DNA of 11,916 nt from Fusobacterium sp. (lineage in GTDB: Bacteria > Fusobacteriota > Fusobacteriia > Fusobacteriales > Fusobacteriaceae). Of this stretch, positions 1 through 5,988 are shown in pieces; position 1 is the stretch's first letter, and the number at the start of each line of letters is the position of its first letter. The notes beneath the pieces are model-generated. The model had not been told where the DNA came from. It did no database searches and worked only from the letters and a program-made list of their open reading frames with translations. A program made the translations under genes and the position numbers. Location of the stretch: the NCBI GenBank assembly GCA_019416865.1, contig DXWL01000047.1:1-11916 (forward strand), in the 5' to 3' direction.

Positions 1-28
1 TGGGCTCGGAGATGTGTATAAGAGACAG
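1..28 (+). other. Nextera/Tn5 sequencing adapter remnant (artefact)
   Basis: Bases 10-28 read AGATGTGTATAAGAGACAG, the 19-bp Tn5 mosaic end used in Illumina Nextera libraries. The nine bases before it, TGGGCTCGG, are the 3' part of the Nextera read-2 adapter. This is untrimmed library sequence at the edge of an assembled contig, so genomic DNA starts at about base 29. It should not be annotated as a transposon end. Confidence 0.97.
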
Positions 29-42
29 ATATAAAATAGATA

Positions 43-69
43 AAATAATAAAAAATTTTTTTATTATTT
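43..69. other. AT-only inverted repeat
   Basis: Bases 43-54 and 58-69 can pair as 12 uninterrupted A:T pairs around a three-base loop. A stem without any G:C pair is a poor terminator by itself, but it could end a transcript entering from the left. It lies directly before the first copy of the promoter-like block. In DNA this AT-rich such palindromes also arise by chance. Confidence 0.25.
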
Positions 70-98
70 AAACTTTTAAAAGAGAGTTTTCGTCTTAA
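67..98 (+). repeat. Promoter-like conserved block, copy 1
   Basis: This 32-bp segment aligns without gaps to 286-317, with 23 of 32 positions identical. The shared core is ACTTTT on the left and TTCGTCTTAA on the right. Similarity continues downstream: a GTG, an A-rich run, CATAAT at 118-123 and then TTCTCC at 131-136. This layout fits a shared upstream promoter or regulator site followed by a -10 box and a transcription start near 130. The block may instead be the 5' part of a repeated RNA. Confidence 0.5.
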
Positions 99-129
99 GT
101 GTGTAAGAAAAATAATTCATAATAAGGAA

Positions 130-230
130 ATTCTCCTCCTTGGATTATTGTTATAATTTCTCAATTCTCAAAAAAATTTCTCAAAACAGTAAAATATAAA
201 TTGGATATTTAGATATCCAGTTTTTATTTT
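130..230 (+). ncRNA. Candidate small RNA 1 with anti-Shine-Dalgarno 5' end
   Basis: A transcript starting about seven bases after CATAAT (118-123) would be roughly 95 nt and end at the terminator at 198-230. Its 5' end contains CUCCUCCUU (133-141), which includes the CCUCCUU core of the 16S anti-Shine-Dalgarno and so could cover strong ribosome binding sites. The middle has three TTCTCAA motifs between about 158 and 176 and no open reading frame. Promoter, seed and terminator order fit a trans-acting sRNA. The start site is inferred and no known RNA family is recognised. Fusobacterium nucleatum is known to use a sigma-E-dependent envelope sRNA (FoxI), but no homology to it is claimed. Confidence 0.4.
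198..230 (+). terminator. Rho-independent terminator of the first upstream unit
   Basis: TGGATAT (202-208) pairs perfectly with ATATCCA (213-219) around the loop TTAG. One T:G pair and three A:T pairs extend the stem outward. The sequence then runs TTTTTATTTT. It ends candidate small RNA 1. Confidence 0.7.
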
Positions 231-285
231 GCAAAATTTATAATCAAATTATAAAAATAAAAAAAATTAACATTATAATAACAAA

Positions 286-317
286 TTTAGACTTTTTTTA
301 AAAAAAATTCGTCTTAA
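286..317 (+). repeat. Promoter-like conserved block, copy 2
   Basis: This is the second copy of the block at 67-98, placed 219 bp downstream and sharing ACTTTT and TTCGTCTTAA. Downstream it is followed by GTGG, an A-rich run, TATAAT at 341-346 and TTCTCC at 352-357, parallel to copy 1. From CTTAAA (313-318) to TATAAT is 22 bp, too long for an ordinary sigma-70 spacer. The conserved core may therefore be an activator or alternative-sigma site rather than a standard -35 box. Confidence 0.5.
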
Positions 318-351
318 AAGTGGAAAATAAAAGTAATATTTATAATAAAAT

Positions 352-388
352 TTCTCCCCTCAAGCAAACTGATTTCAGTTTGCTTTTT
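352..388 (+). ncRNA. Candidate small RNA 2 (very short) or 3' end of a longer one
   Basis: If transcription begins about seven bases after TATAAT (341-346), the product is only about 37 nt: a C/U-rich leader (UUCUCCCCUC) and a terminator hairpin. That is unusually short for an sRNA. A start upstream, for example from TATAAT at 274-279, would give about 103 nt and place the conserved block inside the RNA. The parallel with copy 1 is the main support, and the boundaries are uncertain. Confidence 0.28.
362..388 (+). terminator. Strong Rho-independent terminator
   Basis: AAGCAAACTGA (362-372) is perfectly complementary to TCAGTTTGCTT (375-385). The stem has up to 11 pairs, with the innermost ones opening to form the loop, and T's run through 388. 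It insulates the flavodoxin-fold gene from transcription entering from the left. Confidence 0.85.
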
Positions 389-409
389 CTCATTTTTTGT
401 CTTTCTAAA

Positions 410-438
410 TTGTAAATAAAATCAATTTCGGTTATAAT
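410..438 (+). promoter_or_regulatory. Sigma-70-type promoter of the flavodoxin-fold gene
   Basis: TTGTAA (410-415) and a consensus TATAAT (433-438) are separated by 17 bp. Transcription would begin near 445 and leave a leader of about 42 nt. The promoter follows the terminator at 362-388, so this gene starts a new unit. Confidence 0.7.
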
Positions 439-486
439 CATATTAAAGACAACATATAAACTTAATAATTAATATTTGGAGGAAAG

Positions 487-1311
487 ATGAAAAAGATATT
501 TCTGATGTTTTTTATAATTTTTAATGCATTTTCCTATAGTGAAACAAGAGAGATAAATATGGAGGAGATTGATGCTGTAACATCAGCTTCAATAGTACCT
601 GCAAAATATGTAAAAGAATATATTCCCAAAGGATTTACAGATTCAGATAAGAAAAAAGCTCTTTTTGTCATAGGAGATATGAGAAAAAATAGTATAACTT
701 TTGATATGCTCTATACAGCTGTGAAATTTTTTGAAGATAATAATATGGAGGCAGAGGTAAGAGATTTGTATGCAATAAACTGGAATCCAGTGCTTTCAAT
801 GGATGAATTTTATTATCAAAAGGATGGAATAGGTGTTCCTAAAGAGGATGTGGCTCGTGAACAGGATTTTGTAAGGAAGGCAGATTATATTATTTTTGTT
901 TATCCAAATTGGCACGATACACCAAATGTTATGGTAAAAGGATATCAAGAAAGAGTATTTGCTAAAAAATTTGCTTATGAAGACAGTAAAAATGGTGGAA
1001 TAAATGGGCTTTTAAAGGGAAAAGGTATCTTTACAATAATGAACTGTGGTTGGCTTGGAGGAGGAAGAGGATTCATTAATGACGGAATAGGAATTGATGA
1101 CAAAAGATGGAACTCATATATGAAGGCTTTCAAAGTTCTTGATGACGATACAGCAGAGTTTTGGGGAGCAGAAAACTGTGGAAGATTTGTAACAGATTTA
1201 TATCCAAGAAATAATGCTAAAGAGTATAAAGAACATTTGGAGAGCTTGAGAGCTGATTTGAGAAAGTATCTCAAAGATGTTTTTGTAAATGGAAAAAGAC
1301 CTAAAAGATAA
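487..1311 (+). CDS. Exported flavodoxin-fold NAD(P)H:quinone-reductase-like protein with a possible flavinylation motif
   Basis: The 274-residue product begins with a signal peptide (MKKIFLMFFIIFNAFSYS, no lipobox cysteine) that probably directs export. Residues about 57-262 match the Flavodoxin_2 / NQO1-MdaB-KefF fold: a first strand ALFVIGD (58-64), then YPNWHDTP followed by KGYQERVF (139-158), equivalent to the family's FPLWWxxxPxxLKGxxDRVF motif, and a glycine-rich GGGRGF loop near 194. The family binds FMN or FAD and reduces quinones or similar acceptors, normally in the cytosol, so the signal peptide is unusual. DAVTSAS (29-35), just after it, fits the Dxx(S/T)xA(S/T) pattern at which ApbE links FMN to serine or threonine. 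The rest of a classical FMN-binding domain is absent. The start has GGAGG at 478-482, four bases from ATG. The gene has its own promoter and probably forms a single-gene unit, since another promoter follows. Fold assignment is confident; substrate and covalent flavin are not established. Confidence 0.8.
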   Translation: MKKIFLMFFIIFNAFSYSETREINMEEIDAVTSASIVPAKYVKEYIPKGFTDSDKKKALFVIGDMRKNSITFDMLYTAVKFFEDNNMEAEVRDLYAINWNPVLSMDEFYYQKDGIGVPKEDVAREQDFVRKADYIIFVYPNWHDTPNVMVKGYQERVFAKKFAYEDSKNGGINGLLKGKGIFTIMNCGWLGGGRGFINDGIGIDDKRWNSYMKAFKVLDDDTAEFWGAENCGRFVTDLYPRNNAKEYKEHLESLRADLRKYLKDVFVNGKRPKR

Positions 1312-1321
1312 TAACATATAA

Positions 1322-1350
1322 TTGACAAAGAGTGGTTGTATAATTGTAAT
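1322..1350 (+). promoter_or_regulatory. Promoter of the alpha-2-macroglobulin and pbpC operon
   Basis: A consensus TTGACA (1322-1327) lies 17 bp before TGTAAT (1345-1350), giving a start near 1357 and a leader of about 26 nt. A better-looking TATAAT at 1339-1344 is only 11 bp from TTGACA and has no other good -35 box. A strong ribosome binding site, AGGAGG at 1370-1375, follows seven bases before the ATG. Confidence 0.55.
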
Positions 1351-1382
1351 AATAGATTGCATTATATTAAGGAGGGACTCAT

Positions 1383-4300
1383 ATGAAGAAGCTGTTGTGT
1401 ATTTTTCTTTTAGTAATGATGATAGGATGTAGCAAAGAAAATAGTGTTGATGAGAGTAAGAGCAGTGTAAATAATATTGAAACAGTTCAGCAGCAAGAGA
1501 AGAATGTGGAATCTGTTTCAGAGAAAACTCCTGTAAAAGAGGCTGCAAATAAAGATATAGAGCCTAAAATTATATTTTCAAATGACGGGATAATTCTTCC
1601 AGCCAAAGATAAAAAGATTGCTTTTAGATCTATAAATGTGAAAAAAGTAAATTTAAAAATAAAGAAGGTATATGAAAACAACACTACCCAGTTTCTTCAG
1701 GAATTTGTATTCAAAGGAAACGGGAATATTTTTGATTATGGTGTAGAAGATACATTTGATCAGGTTGGAGATATTGTTTTTGAAAAAGATTATGATTTAG
1801 ATTATGAAAAAAATATATGGAAGCAAAATGAGATAGAGCTTGGAGATTTTGTTGATACTAAGGGGCTTTTTATTCTTGAGCTGTCTTTTGATGAAAAAGG
1901 GATAGATTATGAATTTCCAGCAGGAACAGATTCATGGAAAAAATATAGCTTTTTTAGAAATAATGGAAGGGCAGGAAAGGCTGTACTTCTTTCACATATG
2001 GGTATAACAGCTCAAAAAGAAACAGAACAGACTGTTGTTTGTGTTATGGATATTTTAAAAAATACTCCTGTAAAAAATGCAGAGGTAAAACTTATCTCTG
2101 TAAATAATCAAGTTCTTCAAGAGGGAAAAACAGACAGCAAAGGAGAGATTGTTTTTAAAAACTATGACAAGATGATGTATGTTTTGGCAGAGAAAGATGG
2201 AGAGAGATCAATATTGAAATTCAGAGATTCTCAGCTGTCTTATGACGGCTTTGCTGTAGAGGGAGTATTTGCTTCTAAAGGAATACAGGCATTTATCTAT
2301 ACAGACAGAGGGATATACAGACCGGGAGATGAGGTACATATCTCATTTATTGCAAGAAACAATGAAATTTCTCTTCCTGAAAATCATCCTGTTACAATAA
2401 ATATATATTCTCCTACAGGAAAGAAATTTATAGAAAATGCTGTGATAACAGAGAGTAAAAATGGATTTTATACATATTCTTTTAAAACAAATCTTGACAG
2501 TGAAACAGGAATATGGAGAGCAGAGGCTCAGATGGGAAGCAATAAATTTATAAAAGATATATCTGTGGAAACAGTTGTTCCTTATAAAATAAAGGTGGAA
2601 ACAAAAGTTCCTGAAAAACTTAATATCAACGAGAATAAAAATTTTAAAATGAGTATAGAAGCAGATTATCTTTTTGGAGCACCTGGAAAAAATCTGAAAT
2701 ATACAAGTGATATTCAAATAAGAGAGGAAAGTATTAATTTTGAAAAGTTTAGAAATTATGTTTTTAAAAATCCTACAAGTTATGCTTTTAATTCTAGAGA
2801 ATATGCAGAGGGAAAACTTAACGAAGAGGGAAAAGGAGAACTTGAATTTGATATTTCTAAAATAATACCTAAAAATCTAAATCTTATAGGAATTATTACT
2901 ACAAGGGTAATGGAAACAAATGGGCGTCCTGTAATAAAAATGGATACTATTTCAATCAATAAGTTTGACAGTTATGTGGGGATAAAAATTCCTGAAGATA
3001 CATATATAAAAAGCGGAGATAAACTTAATCTTGAAGTAATAGCAGTGGATAATAAAGGAGAAAACTTAATAAGCGGAAAAAACCTTATTTACAGAGTATA
3101 TAAAAATGAATATTCTTGGTGGTGGGATTACGATGATTATAACTCTTTTATGAGATCTATAAAAACTGATAAAAACACAGTTCTTCTTTGTGAAAAAGAT
3201 TTTGTATCTGGAGATAAACCTTATCTGATTGATTATGCTCCTGAGGGAAATGGAGAGATATTTGTCGAGGTGGAAGATAAGACAACAGGACAGATAACAG
3301 GAATAAATCTTTATGCAGGAACTTGGAGAGATTCAACTCTTAACAGAAAAATAGATAAACTGAAAATAGAAAGTGAGCAGAAAAAATATGCTGTGGGGGA
3401 TACAGCAAAAATAATTTTTGAAGGAACAAAAGGAGCAAAGGCTCTTGTTACAGTTGAGAAAAAAGGTGTTGTATCAGAGAGAAAATGGATAGATGCAGGG
3501 GAGATAAAAAATATATTTGAACTTCCTGTTACAGAGGATATGTTTCCTAATGCTTATGTAAATATAAGACTATTCCAAGATTATAATACTCTTGATAACG
3601 ACAGACCTCTAAGACTCTATGGAGCAGTTCCGATAGTTGTGGAAAATGAGAGCAGAAAACTTAATATAAAAATAGATGCTCCTGAAAATATAAAACCAAA
3701 TGAGAAATTTACAGTGAAAGTAAAAAATCTTTCTGAAACAAAGATGGATTATACTGTGGCAGTGGTTGATGAGGGAATTTTAGAGATAACAGGATTTAAA
3801 ACTCCTGACCCATATGGATATTTTTATCAGAAACTGGGAATGCAGGTATTTTCTTATGACAACTATTCAGAAATAATCGGCAGAACTTTTGGAGATGTTC
3901 ATCAAATATTAAAAACAGGGGGAGATGGTTTTGTAAATGAGACGGCAATGACAAAATCAGCTCAAAGAATGAAAAATATGGGAATAGAAGATGTCCAAAG
4001 ATTTAAACCTGTGGCACTGTTTAAAGGTGTTCTTACAACTGACGAAAAGGGAGAGGGAAAAATAGAGTTTACAATCCCTGATTATATAGGTGCTGTAAAA
4101 GTTATGGTTGTAGGAGCAGATGGAGAGAAATATGGCAGTGCAGAGAAGGAGATAGTTGTAAAAGCTCCTGTTGTTATGCAATCATCTCTTCCAAGAAATC
4201 TGAAATATGGTGATGAGTTTATAGTTCCAGTTTCAGTGTTTGCTCTTGAAGAGAAAGTGGGAGAGGTAAAAGTTACACTTGATTTTATGGGAGATATTCA

Positions 4301-5987
4301 AACTCAAACAGTTTCTTTTGACGAGAAAGGAGATAAGACTGTTTATTTCAATGTAAAAACAGGAGAATATATAGGAAATGGAAAAATAAAAATATCTGCT
4401 GTGTCAAAAATTTACAATTACGAAGAGGAAACAGATATTAACATCAATTCAAATAATCCATATATCTATATAAATGAGATAAAAAATCTTGAAGCAGGAA
4501 AAGAGATATTTTTTACACAGCCTGAAAACTTTATAAAAGGAAGTGCAGAGGGAAAAATAACTGTTTCAAATACTCCGATTTTATCTGTGGATCATAGAAT
4601 ACAGGAGCTTATAAGATATCCTTATGGCTGTGTTGAACAGACAGTTTCAGCAGTATTTCCTCAAATATATATTGATATGCTTACACATAGTAATAAATTT
4701 GACAGAGAAAAAATTATAGGAAATGTAAATGCAGCAGTGGGAAAATTATCAAGACTTCAGATGTATGATGGTTCATTTCCATATTGGCCGCAGGGAGATA
4801 CAGATATATGGGCAACAGTTTATACAGGACATTTCTTAACAGAGGCGAAAGCGAGAGGATATTACATTCCAGAAGATATGTATAACAGAGTGGTTTCATA
4901 TGAAAAAGAGCTTGTGAGAAATAATAATATCTCTTTGGAAACAAAAGTGTATGCTCTTTATGTTTTAGCACTGGGAGATGTTCCTGAAATAAGCCAAATG
5001 AATCTTATTTATGAAAATTATTTTGACAAACTATCAACAACAGGAAAATGGTATCTGGCAGCAGCATATAATCTTGCAGGAGAAGATAAACTTTCCAAGG
5101 ATACAGCAGAAAAACTTTCTCTTGTTCCTGATAAGATGAGTGAAGAGTATGAAAGATACAGCTACGGTTCAGAGCTTCGTGATAAGGCTGTGATACTTAA
5201 TGCTTATTATAATATTTTTGGTAGACCAGAGGAAAATTTATATAAAGAAGTCTTGACAAAACTGCAGTCAAATCAGTGGCTTTCTACTCAAAGTATGGGA
5301 CAGGCTCTTGCAGCACTTGCTCATATGAAAGATAGTCCAACAGGCAAAGATATAGCAGGAATAATTGATATTGATGGTAAACAAACGGAGTTTACAACAG
5401 AAAATGGAATATCTGAATACATTGTTCCTGAAAATGTAAAAGATATAAAAGTTATTTCAAAAGATAATGGTTATATAAATTATTATTGGGAAGGTGTTCC
5501 TGTAAATTATGAAGGAGAAAATATTTCAGAAACTGTAAAACTTACAAGAAATTATTATGATGAAAAGGGAAATCCAATAAATGAAAAAGATATTTTATCA
5601 CTTTCATCAGGAAAGAGTTTTTGGCTGGAAATAAAAGTTCTTCCTACAGATAGTGTAAAAGAATATATTCATGTGGATAATATGGCTCTTACACAGGTAC
5701 TTCCTAGTGGTTGGGAGATAGAAAATATAAGAGCTGTAAATGGTCAGTATCCAAATTGGGTGGAAGAGAGAATAAGAGATACCTATGTTGATTATGAAGA
5801 TATAAGAGATGACAGGGTAATGTGGTTCTTTGATTATAATAATTACAATCAAGGAGGACAGAGCTTCTTTGTAAAAATTAATGCTGTTACAAAAGGAAAG
5901 TTCGATTTTCCGGGCACAACAGCAGAAGCGATGTATGACAACAGTTGTCGTGCATATTTGAAAGGATTCAGAGCAGAGGTAAAATAA
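1383..5987 (+). CDS. yfhM: Bacterial alpha-2-macroglobulin lipoprotein (YfhM type)
   Basis: The 1534-residue product is close in size to the large bacterial alpha-2-macroglobulins, which trap proteases covalently in the periplasm. The N-terminus MKKLLCIFLLVMMIGC is a lipoprotein signal with its lipidated cysteine at 16, followed by serine, and then a charged, low-complexity tether to about residue 60. Macroglobulin-like domains follow, including the MG2 signature YTDRGIYRPGDEV (about 305-317). A glycine-rich, loosely ordered stretch at about 838-872 is a likely bait region. The A2M domain starts at RFKPVALFKG (873). The thioester motif YGCVEQT is intact: Cys1083 and Gln1086 should form the reactive bond. 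The alpha-helical thioester domain spans about 1055-1330 and the final beta domain reaches the C-terminus. Protease attack on the bait exposes the thioester, which captures the enzyme. The next gene, PBP1C, is the usual partner and begins one base after the stop. The gene is complete, with no frameshift seen. Confidence 0.95.
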   Translation: MKKLLCIFLLVMMIGCSKENSVDESKSSVNNIETVQQQEKNVESVSEKTPVKEAANKDIEPKIIFSNDGIILPAKDKKIAFRSINVKKVNLKIKKVYENNTTQFLQEFVFKGNGNIFDYGVEDTFDQVGDIVFEKDYDLDYEKNIWKQNEIELGDFVDTKGLFILELSFDEKGIDYEFPAGTDSWKKYSFFRNNGRAGKAVLLSHMGITAQKETEQTVVCVMDILKNTPVKNAEVKLISVNNQVLQEGKTDSKGEIVFKNYDKMMYVLAEKDGERSILKFRDSQLSYDGFAVEGVFASKGIQAFIYTDRGIYRPGDEVHISFIARNNEISLPENHPVTINIYSPTGKKFIENAVITESKNGFYTYSFKTNLDSETGIWRAEAQMGSNKFIKDISVETVVPYKIKVETKVPEKLNINENKNFKMSIEADYLFGAPGKNLKYTSDIQIREESINFEKFRNYVFKNPTSYAFNSREYAEGKLNEEGKGELEFDISKIIPKNLNLIGIITTRVMETNGRPVIKMDTISINKFDSYVGIKIPEDTYIKSGDKLNLEVIAVDNKGENLISGKNLIYRVYKNEYSWWWDYDDYNSFMRSIKTDKNTVLLCEKDFVSGDKPYLIDYAPEGNGEIFVEVEDKTTGQITGINLYAGTWRDSTLNRKIDKLKIESEQKKYAVGDTAKIIFEGTKGAKALVTVEKKGVVSERKWIDAGEIKNIFELPVTEDMFPNAYVNIRLFQDYNTLDNDRPLRLYGAVPIVVENESRKLNIKIDAPENIKPNEKFTVKVKNLSETKMDYTVAVVDEGILEITGFKTPDPYGYFYQKLGMQVFSYDNYSEIIGRTFGDVHQILKTGGDGFVNETAMTKSAQRMKNMGIEDVQRFKPVALFKGVLTTDEKGEGKIEFTIPDYIGAVKVMVVGADGEKYGSAEKEIVVKAPVVMQSSLPRNLKYGDEFIVPVSVFALEEKVGEVKVTLDFMGDIQTQTVSFDEKGDKTVYFNVKTGEYIGNGKIKISAVSKIYNYEEETDININSNNPYIYINEIKNLEAGKEIFFTQPENFIKGSAEGKITVSNTPILSVDHRIQELIRYPYGCVEQTVSAVFPQIYIDMLTHSNKFDREKIIGNVNAAVGKLSRLQMYDGSFPYWPQGDTDIWATVYTGHFLTEAKARGYYIPEDMYNRVVSYEKELVRNNNISLETKVYALYVLALGDVPEISQMNLIYENYFDKLSTTGKWYLAAAYNLAGEDKLSKDTAEKLSLVPDKMSEEYERYSYGSELRDKAVILNAYYNIFGRPEENLYKEVLTKLQSNQWLSTQSMGQALAALAHMKDSPTGKDIAGIIDIDGKQTEFTTENGISEYIVPENVKDIKVISKDNGYINYYWEGVPVNYEGENISETVKLTRNYYDEKGNPINEKDILSLSSGKSFWLEIKVLPTDSVKEYIHVDNMALTQVLPSGWEIENIRAVNGQYPNWVEERIRDTYVDYEDIRDDRVMWFFDYNNYNQGGQSFFVKINAVTKGKFDFPGTTAEAMYDNSCRAYLKGFRAEVK

Positions 5988-5988
5988 T

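Noticed and set aside
10..28. Natural Tn5 or IS50 end
   Set aside because: The sequence is the hyperactive mosaic end with Nextera adapter bases in front of it, at the very edge of the contig. This is library-derived.
1322..1344. TTGACA paired with TATAAT (1339-1344) as the alpha-2-macroglobulin promoter
   Set aside because: The spacer is 11 bp, too short for sigma-70. TGTAAT at 1345-1350 gives 17 bp.
975..1548. Two overlapping reverse-strand open frames (975-1328 and 1198-1548)
   Set aside because: They lie opposite the flavodoxin-fold and alpha-2-macroglobulin genes, have low-complexity hydrophobic products typical of antisense to AT-rich codons, and show no family motifs.
2343..5852. Reverse-strand open frames within the alpha-2-macroglobulin gene
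   Set aside because: All are shadows of the long + strand gene, rich in Phe, Ile, Tyr and Cys as expected from the complement, with no ribosome binding sites or domains.
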